Source: Nibrella saemangeumensis (lineage in GTDB: Bacteria > Bacteroidota > Bacteroidia > Cytophagales > Spirosomataceae). From it: DNA of 64,000 bases. A program made the translations under genes and the position numbers. The stretch lies in contig NZ_BAABHD010000005.1 in the NCBI RefSeq assembly GCF_039541915.1, positions 310,001 through 374,000 on the forward strand. Direction: 5' to 3'. The notes below the pieces were generated by a model. That model was given only the letters and a program-made list of their open reading frames with translations, was not told the DNA's origin and ran no database searches. Position 1 is the stretch's first letter. Every line of letters starts with the position of its first letter. Positions 46,081-54,822 of the stretch are shown here, piece after piece.

Positions 46081-46530
46081 CTATGACATTTTTTTAAATC
46101 TCATTACAGCCGAACTAAGGTTTCTTGCTACTAACCTCCCTTCTACAGCGAGATCTTTAGTGTTCTGGATGTGAAATCCACCAAACGTTGCATGGTAATG
46201 CCTTGGATCTCCAAGTATATGCTGTAAAGGGTTTCTATATAATTCTCCCCACTTTAAAACCTCTCCAAGTAGGCCAAGTGAAGTATATTTTCCTCCGTCC
46301 CAGCCTTTTAGCCCAAAAGCTGCCTCTAAAGCTGTAGACTTTTCTTTGACTATAGCATTAATCTTCTTTCCTACTCCATACTTTTCGTCCAACTCTAGTT
46401 GTCTTAGCATGGAAGTTAACCTGTCCTCAATAATTCCATAGGCGATGAATGCAGCCTCAAAAAAGTATAGGTTTTCAATAGCCACATCAATTCTATTAAA
46501 CAAATGTTTATACCATTCAGCCTTGTCCAT
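46081..46530 (-). CDS. hypothetical helical protein with HEPN-type RX4H motif
   Basis: A 149-residue, mostly helical protein. RNPLQH at 99-104 fits the RX4-6H catalytic motif of HEPN ribonucleases, and an upstream acidic helix (about 30-40, GIIEDRLTSML) resembles the other half of that fold. It could be an RNase toxin or defence effector, but no antitoxin (for example MNT-type) is adjacent. The fold assignment is tentative. R2 copy 3 lies 156 bases upstream of its start and R1 copies flank the gene. Confidence 0.65.
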   Translation of the reverse strand: MDKAEWYKHLFNRIDVAIENLYFFEAAFIAYGIIEDRLTSMLRQLELDEKYGVGKKINAIVKEKSTALEAAFGLKGWDGGKYTSLGLLGEVLKWGELYRNPLQHILGDPRHYHATFGGFHIQNTKDLAVEGRLVARNLSSAVMRFKKMS

Positions 46531-46685
46531 ATGTAAGTATTTTATAATGTATAAAAGTATAACGGTTAAAGCTTAAATAAGTTAAAGTGACTGCTTCTTA
46601 TTTAATTTGTTAAATTTTATTATTAAATAGGAGAGCAGTAAAGCAAGTAAGCATTATGGCTCTGATACAGTCTAAGTAGGATTTG

Positions 46686-46720
46686 AAAATCAAAAAAGGA
46701 ATAAACCAAATATGGGACCC
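46686..46720 (+). repeat. R2 repeat, copy 3
   Basis: ATCAAAAAAGGAATAAACC followed by AAATATGGGACCC. This is the closest copy to the R2 consensus. Confidence 0.85.
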
Positions 46721-46874
46721 GTAAATTATTATGTATGTTTTCACCTATATTCCCTGCCTTCATCTTACCCTCTTTTTAATAAGTTTGCCCTAGGCCCAAA
46801 CTTAGGAAAGTATTCATTACCATTGGTGAGAACCTTCTTCTTGAGGAGCTAAAGTGGAGTCAAGCATCCACCTG

Positions 46875-46992
46875 AAAAAGTTTTTTAAAATGATCACTTT
46901 CGTCATCATTATCACTTCTCCAGAAAATGTAGGTAGAAAAGCAGAAAGAATGATGAAAGTGACGAAAGTGATGCTTGGGGAAAAGATTTTTT
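46875..46992. repeat. R1 repeat, copy E (full inverted repeat)
   Basis: The left arm has ATGATCACTTTCGTCATCA after a T run. The right arm has AAAGTGACGAAAGTGATGC before an A/T run. ATCACTTTCGTCA is exactly repeated in inverted form. Confidence 0.82.
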
Positions 46993-47065
46993 GCGGAGGT
47001 CATAGGGTAAAAAATAGCCTTGGCAAACCCATGCTGCGGAAATAGCTTTCTATCTACTGTAGGAA

Positions 47066-47102
47066 TCAAAATCAAAAAAGGAATAAACCACTGATGGGCC
47101 CC
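47066..47102 (+). repeat. R2 repeat, copy 4
   Basis: AAAATCAAAAAAGGAATAAA followed by CCACTGATGGGCCCC; two changes from copy 3 in the centre. Confidence 0.8.
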
Positions 47103-47605
47103 TAATTCCCTTATAGCTGATCTTTTCATAACCCATACCGCCTCAAAATCAAATGATTAACCATCTAGACAGCCAATTCTAAAAGTCCAAAAGGGTATTA
47201 GGATGTGGGCAAGTCTGTTTTGCCTTGTTCTGCCGGGTCAAGCCTGCCCTTACCGCTTGCTCGAAACTATTGTTGCCTATTGATTATTTTTAATTACCTT
47301 TTCCTACTTTCAGGTCTGTGGTACCTTTCGGCTGGTAGCGGTCTTTAAGTGCAATAGTCATTGTAAGTTCAGCCAGCAATGCTTGATAAAGGACAGCCGC
47401 CACCGCTTCTTTGTTTGATAAGCCATTGCCTGACAACCCCGCGTTTTCTAATTAGGTTATCGAAGTATAAGTTATACGACCTAAAAGTTCAATGCCTTGC
47501 CGGTATTATACAAACACATGGAAGAAATACGACAAATCTTTCATTTATTTAGGAGTGATCCGCCACCACATGGCGTTGGTGCTAACAATAAACTAACTTT
47601 AAGAA

Positions 47606-48955
47606 ATGACTGACACAATAATCGAAATACTTATTGACGAATCAGGAAGCATGGGTTACATGAAAGGCGACCCACAGCATGAAAACAAATACTTAGTTGA
47701 TGGACTTACACGAATGACTTTAATCAAAAAAGTCATGGCTGATGAAATTATTCCGACTATTGATTACGCAACTCAAATAATTATTCGGACATTTAGAAAC
47801 AACAGCAAAATAGTTGACGGAAAGAAAGTTGAAGCAATTTTCACTCCTATTATTTATCAAGGTAATTTTGACAAACAAAAAATTTTATCTGTAGTATCTT
47901 CTCTTCAAGACCCACCTTTCGGCGGAACTCCAATTACCGCAGCAATAAACGCAGCGATTTCTGATTTGATAAATTATCCGAATAGTGATAGAAAAATAAT
48001 ACTTCTGACTGACGGAGAAGAAAACGGAACTGGTGATTACAGATTAGCTGCAAAACAAGCATTAGAATTGGAAGGCATTCCATGTAAGATATTCATCGTC
48101 GGTATTGATCAAGACGGTGAATCAGAGAAAAAGTCTAAAGAAATTGCGACAGGAGGTTATTACAATATCAAGTCAAAATCATTTACAAATGGTGAGGTAA
48201 GAAAGGTTTTAGCACCGTTAAAAACAGTAGTTCTTCAAAACACTATTCAAAACATTCAAACAATTGAAAATAATTTTCAACTGGAACCACAACTGAAAAA
48301 TAAGGAGAAACTCCAGTTACAAATTCAACCACAAAAGGTAGTTGAAACAGTTGAAGAAAAAATCAAAAACATAAAGCAAGAAAGTAAGAAGGGGGCAGTT
48401 TCACAACTTGATGAATTAGAAAATAAAATCAAAGAACAGATTTTAAATACCCAAAACCTTCTTTCCGAATTTTCATTATTAAAGGAGCGTTTGAGGGTTG
48501 ACGCATTACTTGAAACTGGAATTAACTCAACTACTCTGACTATTGACACTGAATACAGTGAAAACATACGGCAACGCAGCGAATCATTTCTTTACAAAAT
48601 GCTTTGCGACAAACATGGAGCAAGTAAAGTGAAATGGTTAAATCAAGCAGGAGAAAGCTTTAGTCATCATGACTTTGAACTTTGGGACGAGAATGGAAAA
48701 TTAGTGCAATTGATAGAATGTAAAGGCACAGCGAAAGACAAACCTACTTTTTACCTAACATCTAACGAATGGAATCACTTTTTAGAACATAAGGATTTGT
48801 ATCAGTTATACAGAATTTTTGATGTTGATGGAGAGATGAACGCTGTTTGTATTGACAACTTACTTGCTGCACTTTTGAACAAACGAGTTGTTCCATACCT
48901 TTTGAAAATAGAAGTTCTGAAAGAAGGTAGAGTATTTTTAACCTTGACAAATTAG
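47606..48955 (+). CDS. VWA-domain protein fused to a DUF3883 (PD-(D/E)xK-like) domain
   Basis: A 449-residue fusion. The N-terminal von Willebrand A domain (about 5-200) has an intact MIDAS: DESGSMG at 11-17, the GGTPIT loop, and LLTDGEENG. A Gln/Lys-rich coiled linker follows (about 215-310). The C-terminal DUF3883 domain (about 325-420) has HHDFELW, IECKGT and a YRIFDV strand; its Asp...Glu-x-Lys core is nuclease-like. DUF3883 is frequent in defence proteins. Fusion directly to a VWA domain is unusual. AT-rich base composition differs from McrBC. Likely a defence protein; the mechanism is unknown. Confidence 0.8.
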   Translation: MTDTIIEILIDESGSMGYMKGDPQHENKYLVDGLTRMTLIKKVMADEIIPTIDYATQIIIRTFRNNSKIVDGKKVEAIFTPIIYQGNFDKQKILSVVSSLQDPPFGGTPITAAINAAISDLINYPNSDRKIILLTDGEENGTGDYRLAAKQALELEGIPCKIFIVGIDQDGESEKKSKEIATGGYYNIKSKSFTNGEVRKVLAPLKTVVLQNTIQNIQTIENNFQLEPQLKNKEKLQLQIQPQKVVETVEEKIKNIKQESKKGAVSQLDELENKIKEQILNTQNLLSEFSLLKERLRVDALLETGINSTTLTIDTEYSENIRQRSESFLYKMLCDKHGASKVKWLNQAGESFSHHDFELWDENGKLVQLIECKGTAKDKPTFYLTSNEWNHFLEHKDLYQLYRIFDVDGEMNAVCIDNLLAALLNKRVVPYLLKIEVLKEGRVFLTLTN

Positions 48956-49032
48956 CAATAGATTTACATTACTTTAAACGTCTTTTCAGAGAACCTGAAT
49001 CTGAATAACTTCCGACAAGCAGCAGGGTAGCA

Positions 49033-49168
49033 GCGGATAACAAGGTATTGCTGAAAGCGGGGCTGACGTAATGCTATATGGCTGAAGCAAGTAATTCAAA
49101 AGTGGCAATGCTATTGAGTGGTATTGCCAAAACTCCCCGCCTTCAGCAATACCCTCTCCGTTAGCGGT
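49033..49168. repeat. 135-base nested inverted repeat at a gene junction
   Basis: Arms 49044-49062 and 49135-49153 (19 bases) pair with one mismatch. A smaller TGGCAAT/ATTGCCA hairpin lies inside. GCGGATAAC and CCGTTAGCGG lie just outside. It sits between the VWA gene and the two-helix membrane gene and looks like a folded junction of the attC type, without full core consensus. Confidence 0.6.
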
Positions 49169-49217
49169 AGTTCGAACAGCCTTATTTTAAAAGAGAAAAG
49201 ACAAGTAAGCTTAAGCA

Positions 49218-50123
49218 ATGGACAAAATTTTTTCATCAAAGCCGGGTAGGAGAAGGTTTCTATTTACAATCTCAATTTTAATTTTATTATTGCTCGTAAT
49301 TCGATATGGTGTACTTCCAATAGAGGCAATTTCTAACGCAGCTAACGTAAATATTGAGTCATTCATTGATAAATTTATTACTTCAGTATTTACTGCCGTA
49401 ATCGTTGGATATTTTTTATTTTGGATAATAGCTGACGAAAAGAAAAAGCAAATAGAGTTTACTGAATCAAGATCTGAAATAGAAAAATATTTATCAAATT
49501 CCAGAAAAACAACAGATAGCTGGTTATTTAACGGTGGTTTAGGGAGATATACTAAGTCAGATACAATTCCAAAGTTATCTGAACACGCGTTAAAAGAACG
49601 AAAAACTATATATATAAATATAATTGTCCTTCATCCATTTAACATATCTTTGCTTAATAAATATATAGATTTTAGACTAAGTGTTGAATCGCCTAATAAG
49701 CGAGCCAAATGGACTATATTGGAAGCGCAGTCGGAAATTTTAGCAACAATAATAACGGCATTGTACTATAAAAAGCATAACCAATTTCTAAATATTTCAA
49801 TTAAGGTTAAAGACTTTTTCACTTTGTCACGAATGGATATATCAAATTCATTGGCGGTTATTACACGGGAAGACCCTACAATTCCTTCAATTATTTTGGA
49901 AAAAGATTCCTTTATGTACAAGCATTATTCCGAAGAATTTCAACAAGTAAGTAGGCAAAGTCAAAGTCTTGACTATACTTTTTCAAGTGTCGAAGCGCCA
50001 ACTATACAAGAAATTCAAAAATGTCTAAGCTCAATGTTTCCACAAGACACAATATGCGCAGATTTATTAGATAATATTTTTAATAAATTCAAAACACCTG
50101 AAAACCCTTTTGCTTCATGGTAG
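49218..50123 (+). CDS. two-helix membrane protein of unknown function, coupled to a cupin gene
   Basis: A 301-residue protein with two N-terminal membrane helices (about 12-33 and 52-72), then a cytoplasmic region of about 230 residues that is rich in Lys, Ile and aromatic residues, with no known motif. The soluble part contains WLFNGGLGRYT and IYINIIVLHPFNISLL segments. Two N-terminal helices plus a soluble domain is the layout of several membrane-associated defence proteins. Its stop overlaps the start of the downstream cupin-like gene by 7 bases. Family not recognised. Confidence 0.65.
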   Translation: MDKIFSSKPGRRRFLFTISILILLLLVIRYGVLPIEAISNAANVNIESFIDKFITSVFTAVIVGYFLFWIIADEKKKQIEFTESRSEIEKYLSNSRKTTDSWLFNGGLGRYTKSDTIPKLSEHALKERKTIYINIIVLHPFNISLLNKYIDFRLSVESPNKRAKWTILEAQSEILATIITALYYKKHNQFLNISIKVKDFFTLSRMDISNSLAVITREDPTIPSIILEKDSFMYKHYSEEFQQVSRQSQSLDYTFSSVEAPTIQEIQKCLSSMFPQDTICADLLDNIFNKFKTPENPFASW

Positions 50124-50797
50124 GAAGCTTACTAGACCGTGTAAATCAAAATAAGTCGATGACAGAGGTTTTGAACGTTGTAAAGGATATTTTTGACTTG
50201 ATAACTTATCATGATAAATGGATAAACGATTTCTTTTTGCATCCATTGGGTTTTTATTATTGCCGACTTTATCATAATGATGAACATCAAATACGGCTAC
50301 ATATTTGGGAGCCAAATTACCCAGTAAAACAAGACTTATACATTCATGATCATTTTTATGACTTATGTAGTTGGGTGCTTTGCGGAGAAATTAAAGACTT
50401 TTTATACGTAGTACAGTCCACAACTGATACAAGTGATTATTGTATGTTTACTACTTCCTACAGTATAGATAAAAATATTCGAATCTTAGCAAGGACTAAC
50501 AATTTTTTATTAGTTAAAAAAAAAGAAGAAAGAATTATAAAAAAGAATGAAAAATACATTATTCCGAAAGATACATTCCACTCTAATACTGTTCTATTCG
50601 ACGAGTCCAATTTAACTGTAACTTTTGTTTTTACATTTAATCATAAAGAAAACCATTCACCAAACGTAGTAGGGTCAAGTAAAAACGAACTTTATTATGA
50701 GAGTAACCCAATTATGATTTCTCCTGAAAAAGTGAAAGAATTAATTACGAAAGCTGAGTATAATATTTGGGGTAGAACAAACACTGAAATTAAATAG
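50117..50797 (+). CDS. cupin-like protein, partner of the upstream membrane protein
   Basis: A 226-residue soluble protein. The segment RLHIWEPNYP, LYIHDHFYDL (His77, His79) and a later IIPKDTFHSN look like the two metal-binding motifs of a cupin fold (His-x-His, then a late His), as in cysteine dioxygenase-like or mannose-6-phosphate isomerase-like folds. The assignment is by motif only. The ATG lies inside the 3' end of the membrane gene (overlap 7 bases), so the two proteins are made together. Confidence 0.6.
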   Translation: MVGSLLDRVNQNKSMTEVLNVVKDIFDLITYHDKWINDFFLHPLGFYYCRLYHNDEHQIRLHIWEPNYPVKQDLYIHDHFYDLCSWVLCGEIKDFLYVVQSTTDTSDYCMFTTSYSIDKNIRILARTNNFLLVKKKEERIIKKNEKYIIPKDTFHSNTVLFDESNLTVTFVFTFNHKENHSPNVVGSSKNELYYESNPIMISPEKVKELITKAEYNIWGRTNTEIK

Positions 50798-51217
50798 AAT
50801 TGCCGCTTACATATGGTTGGCGTTATGGCGGATAACCCAACGCAGCATCAGCAATAGTAAACATTATAGATGAGAGCGCTATTCTGTAATATTCTCTACC
50901 CACTGAGCGGTTAAAGGGCTATTGTTACAGTAGTTATAGAATTACAGCCTAATTCACTCCTCTCTAATCAACGACTTACATTTTAAATTTTAGAATATAA
51001 TTTACTCTAATCTTGACTTTAGCGTTATGCCGCCCATGCTAAGGCGCTCTGCCAAAGCCAGAACTGCTGGCGGGGCAACAACCGACGCTTAGCCTAGGAC
51101 TATGAACGAACGCTCCGTTCGATCCAGATTTTCATTTGGATTGCTCACATCCGACGAAACATCAAACGAAACGTGTTTATCACTAACTCAAACAGCTTCT
51201 TAGCTGTGAGAAATGGG
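50798..51217. other. non-coding gap with palindromic junction sequence
   Basis: 420 bases without a credible gene. It contains GGTTGGCGTTATGGCGGATA followed by ACCCAACG (a GTTGG/CCAAC hairpin) near 50815-50845, TAGCGTTATGCCGCC near 51021, and a short GAACG/CGTTC hairpin near 51107. Confidence 0.5.
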
Positions 51218-52165
51218 TTAGAGATGTGAGAGCGATATTGCACTTAACTCTGTAAACTCACTTTTTGGCACTTTAACAACGGTGCTGCTGCCCCCTGTCA
51301 TACTTTTCCCTCCACCAGAGGGGACCCACGAGGCATACTGGGCAAGCCTTTCAAACGTAACAAACCACCACCTTACCAGCTTTCTCTGTGTGGTATTATT
51401 TATTTCACGAACAAAAAACAGAGAATGAAGATTACCTTTTTTTGCAGCATAAAAGGCAAGTTTCACAAATGGGCCAACATCTATACCAAAATATTTTCCT
51501 ATTTTATCGTCTTCGGCCACCGTCTTTTCTTTTATCTCAATTGGATAAGTGTACTGCTGACCCCATAATATACCGTCTATGTCTGAAATTTCACTCATAA
51601 AGCGATTCTGAAATGTAACCCTTAAGTGCTCTTTAGTAAACTCCTCAGGTACATTACTATTAGGAATGAGGTTTGCATTTGTCTTATAGCGTAGAAAGTT
51701 ATAGCGTCTTCCTCTGTGAGAAAATGTTTTTATTAAGCCTGTTAATGGGGTATATGGTATAGGATTGGGAATGCCTAACTGTTTTGCATGCCATATAACA
51801 GTTGATGGGTCTTCATTAATATGAATAGAAGGAACACAGAAATAGCTATGGACACCAATCTGATGCATTGTTGCGCAGATGGTATGCAGCGATATTGATG
51901 GCTCTTCAAGCACCCTGCCAACAGGAAAATCCACCATAGGTGTAATGGTTTGAGGAAACAGAACTATTGTCGAATGGCCAAAATCCCCTTCCCCTACATT
52001 TCGAAGTATCCAGCCTCCTTGTGAGATTCTGTCTCCGAAACCTAAGCCTTGAAGAGTCCGGCGAAGGTCTATCTCTGCTAACATACCATTTATTTTATTT
52101 TCATTAATGCTACTGATGCTTGAGGAGAGATAGGCTCTCATACATCCCAAACTGAGGCTTGGCAT
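51218..52165 (-). CDS. putative PD-(D/E)xK restriction endonuclease-like protein
   Basis: A 315-residue protein. The segment SDIDGILWGQQ...YPIEIKEKT gives Asp197, Glu210 and Lys212 in the Asp-X(n)-Glu-x-Lys pattern of PD-(D/E)xK nucleases. N- and C-terminal parts are not recognised. It lies on the opposite strand, divergent from the C5 methyltransferase gene at 52534. Position and motif suggest a component of the restriction cluster. Several in-frame ATGs exist; 52165 is the longest. Confidence 0.6.
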   Translation of the reverse strand: MPSLSLGCMRAYLSSSISSINENKINGMLAEIDLRRTLQGLGFGDRISQGGWILRNVGEGDFGHSTIVLFPQTITPMVDFPVGRVLEEPSISLHTICATMHQIGVHSYFCVPSIHINEDPSTVIWHAKQLGIPNPIPYTPLTGLIKTFSHRGRRYNFLRYKTNANLIPNSNVPEEFTKEHLRVTFQNRFMSEISDIDGILWGQQYTYPIEIKEKTVAEDDKIGKYFGIDVGPFVKLAFYAAKKGNLHSLFFVREINNTTQRKLVRWWFVTFERLAQYASWVPSGGGKSMTGGSSTVVKVPKSEFTELSAISLSHL

Positions 52166-52533
52166 ATTGGTCAGATCAGAAATTTAGTCTATTTAATAGT
52201 CCGGGTCACGTAAGCAACTTCCCAGTCATTCCGGTTACAACGGCGTTTACATTCTGTTCGCTTCAAGACCTCCACAAATGACGTATGACACCGGGTCCTC
52301 AAGGTTGATTATATGGTATACGGGAGCTTTGTTCATATTGTAAATATAACGCCAATCAGTATACTATATCTGAAACCATCTAACTTTACTGCAACCGGCT
52401 AATCTGCATTAGCTTACAATAAGGTTCGTTCATGGTTCTTCATTTGTTGCCTTAAAGAACTACTACTTATGGTGTTCGCCTTTTTTGAATTCTTCGGGTA
52501 AGGGTTTATATTCGCCAGCATACCCGCATTCAC
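52166..52533. other. divergent intergenic region
   Basis: 368 bases between divergent genes at 52165 and 52534. No repeats or clear promoter boxes were identified, and no credible gene is present. It must hold the promoters for both. Confidence 0.5.
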
Positions 52534-53733
52534 ATGAACGTTGAGGCACCAACCGTTGTTAAATACTCCCAGCTACGCAGTGTACTGGGGTTAGATAATC
52601 CAAAAAGTAAATTGAAAGCTGGCATAGACAGCTTTACTCACTATATTCAGAACCTGAACACGCCTGCCGCTGACTACTACAGAGAAGATGCGCTCCGGTT
52701 CATCAGAGATAACCTCCCTGATTCTGAATACATTTCAGGTGATACAGTTATTGAATGGGATATACCGTTTCCCCCGGTAGAAGTACCCCGATTTAATTTT
52801 ATTGATCTGTTTGCCGGAATTGGCGGGCTAAGGATGGCATTCCAGAGTCTTGGGGGTAAATGTGTGTTTACGTCGGAATGGAACTCCTCAGCCCAGCGGA
52901 CCTACGAAGCAAATTTTGGGGAGCTCCCCTTTGGGGACATTACAAAAATAGACGCTGCTTCTATCCCAGACCACGATATTCTTCTAGCCGGGTTCCCATG
53001 CCAGCCTTTCTCTATAGCCGGAGTGTCAAAAAAGAATAGCTTAGGCCGGGAACATGGGTTCAAAGATGAAACACAGGGTACTCTGTTTTTCGACGTTGCC
53101 CGAATTATTGAGACAAAGCAACCAAAAGCTTTCATGCTGGAGAACGTGAAAAACCTCAAGTCTCACGATAAAGGGAATACATTCCGGGTTATTCAAGGTA
53201 CCCTTCGGGAGTTGGGCTATAATGTATTTGCTGAGGTACTGAACGGGAAGCACTTCGTTCCTCAGCACCGGGAGCGGATTATTATAGTAGGCTTTCGGGA
53301 AGCAGACTTTGGTTTCATGGATTTCTTCGACTTTCCGGTTCTTCCCCCTCCTACCCATGCGATTGGTGAAATACTTGAAGAAGATCCTCCGGCAAAGTAT
53401 ACCCTTACGAATGGCCTGTGGGATTATCTACAGCAATATGCTCTCAAGCACCGGCAGAAGGGAAATGGATTCGGGTTCGGCATGACTCCGCTAAATGGTA
53501 TTTCCCGTACCCTCAGCGCCCGTTACTATAAAGATGGGTCCGAAATATTAATACCTCAGGAGGGTTCTAATCCCCGTCGATTAACTCCCCGCGAGTGTGC
53601 CCGCCTGCAAGGCCTCCCTGAAAATTTTGTCATTCCTGTAGCTGATACTCAGGCCTATAAGCAGTTCGGTAATTCCGTTGTCATGCCACTGATGCGGGCG
53701 GTGGGTACTAAAATTATAGAATACTTTGTGTGA
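52534..53733 (+). CDS. dcm: DNA (cytosine-5-)-methyltransferase
   Basis: A 399-residue C5 methyltransferase. Motif I is FIDLFAGIGGLRMAF (about 90-104), the motif IV catalytic Cys156 sits in GFPCQPFS, motif VI is ENVKNL, motif VIII is QHRERI, and motifs IX-X (RTLSARYY, YKQFGNSVVMPL) are at the C-terminus. The first 85 residues are an extra domain (SQLRSVLGLDNPKSKL) not needed for catalysis, possibly regulatory. It is the likely cognate methylase of the MvaI/BcnI-type enzyme at 54823. Vsr downstream fits a 5mC system. Confidence 0.93.
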   Translation: MNVEAPTVVKYSQLRSVLGLDNPKSKLKAGIDSFTHYIQNLNTPAADYYREDALRFIRDNLPDSEYISGDTVIEWDIPFPPVEVPRFNFIDLFAGIGGLRMAFQSLGGKCVFTSEWNSSAQRTYEANFGELPFGDITKIDAASIPDHDILLAGFPCQPFSIAGVSKKNSLGREHGFKDETQGTLFFDVARIIETKQPKAFMLENVKNLKSHDKGNTFRVIQGTLRELGYNVFAEVLNGKHFVPQHRERIIIVGFREADFGFMDFFDFPVLPPPTHAIGEILEEDPPAKYTLTNGLWDYLQQYALKHRQKGNGFGFGMTPLNGISRTLSARYYKDGSEILIPQEGSNPRRLTPRECARLQGLPENFVIPVADTQAYKQFGNSVVMPLMRAVGTKIIEYFV

Positions 53734-53790
53734 ATCTGATTTTGCAAAACAGGTAGCTGTTATTAGACTACCATATAATTTTATACAATT

Positions 53791-54774
53791 TTGGCGCTCC
53801 GGGAAACTTCCGCTGACCCCTGTAGAATAATTGACAGTTATAACCTTTCTGATCCAAACCACCTCAGACGGATCCTGTCCAGAGACAAACATGCCCGTAT
53901 AGAAGGCTTGGCAATTGAGTCTCTGTTCCATTCTGAGTTCATACACGGGCGATTTGAACAGTACACAACCGGCTATTGGTTTCATATTGATAACCGATCT
54001 GCTTCAGGTTTCTCCGTTAGCAAATTTCTTACTGATCCGAGTGACATACAGTCCTTCGACTATACAGTTCTGAGCAACTTCCTTAGAGCTGGTTTCAGGT
54101 GTTTTGTTATCTGGTTCAACCACAGTGTCCGCAAATACTATTATTCCGTATATGATGGTACGTCGATCGATTTTAGTCGTTCAGGAACAGAGTACCCTAG
54201 AAAATTAACCTCAGTCAGTATCCCTAAAATTACGGAACGAAATCCGCAAAGGCTGGAGCAGGCCTCTAGTTATCTGGAAAGCATGGGAATGTTGTACAGA
54301 TCAACTATTGAACGCATGTTCGTAAACTGCTGGGCAGGTAATAATTCCTTATGGGATATTGATTGTTTTGTAACCTTTGAAGGTAGGCTTGTAGCTTTTG
54401 AGGTAAAACAGAAATATCCTACTCAAAATGGCACCTACGGGTTGAACACAGGTCTGGTAAAATTATTTTTAGCTCTGGAGAGGGCCGGTATACCAGTAAT
54501 TCATATCATTCTGAAGAAGCCAGTCAATGACTACAAAATACCAGCTATAGACCTTATAACACTTCCGAAATACCGGGAAAAGTCCCAATGGATAGGAACA
54601 CGGTACCAGAACGAAATATTGACACTTAGCGAAAGTAAGGCCCCAGCGCGTACCAGTATCAGCGGATCAGACGAACTATCGTTTTATGAAATTCCTGAAA
54701 ACAGGTTTCACTTTCTAAAGATGCTGGGTGATAAAGAAAGCCTGCTTCCCCAATTCCTTAATGCTGTAGTTTGA
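53791..54774 (+). CDS. putative PD-(D/E)xK endonuclease-like protein
   Basis: The only plausible start is TTG at 53791; an in-frame stop lies just upstream and no early ATG exists. In the 327-residue product WDIDCFVTFEGRLVAFEVKQ gives Asp191, Glu204 and Lys206, a nuclease-like triad with the same spacing as in the protein at 51218. The surrounding fold is not recognised. It is 57 bases after the methyltransferase and 48 before the MvaI/BcnI-type enzyme, in one operon. It could be an accessory nuclease. Confidence 0.65.
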   Translation: MALRETSADPCRIIDSYNLSDPNHLRRILSRDKHARIEGLAIESLFHSEFIHGRFEQYTTGYWFHIDNRSASGFSVSKFLTDPSDIQSFDYTVLSNFLRAGFRCFVIWFNHSVRKYYYSVYDGTSIDFSRSGTEYPRKLTSVSIPKITERNPQRLEQASSYLESMGMLYRSTIERMFVNCWAGNNSLWDIDCFVTFEGRLVAFEVKQKYPTQNGTYGLNTGLVKLFLALERAGIPVIHIILKKPVNDYKIPAIDLITLPKYREKSQWIGTRYQNEILTLSESKAPARTSISGSDELSFYEIPENRFHFLKMLGDKESLLPQFLNAVV

Positions 54775-54822
54775 TATTTGGCAGATCAGATATAAAGATG
54801 TTAAACCAGCGAAGTACGAACT

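Larger units (their letters stand above)
46531..47605. other. long non-coding gap with R1 copy E and R2 copies 3 and 4
   Basis: 1,075 bases. It holds R2 copy 3 (46686), the full R1 copy E (46875-46992) and R2 copy 4 (47066). The segment 47220-47600 is not repeat-like but carries a short palindrome CGCCA/TGGCG next to GCTAAC just before the VWA gene. Short open frames overlapping the repeats look spurious. Confidence 0.6.

Noticed and set aside
46854..47045. Short open frames on both strands over the R1 copy E region
   Set aside because: They lie inside the inverted repeat, have repeat-derived low-complexity sequence, and lack homologous-looking domains.
41481..47102. R1/R2 repeats as a CRISPR array
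   Set aside because: Copies are hundreds to thousands of bases apart, differ in completeness, and no cas genes are present.
49033..49168. Calling the junction palindrome a true integron attC site
   Set aside because: The flanking cores do not match GTTRRRY and RYYYAAC fully, and no integron integrase is in the window; kept only as a similarity.
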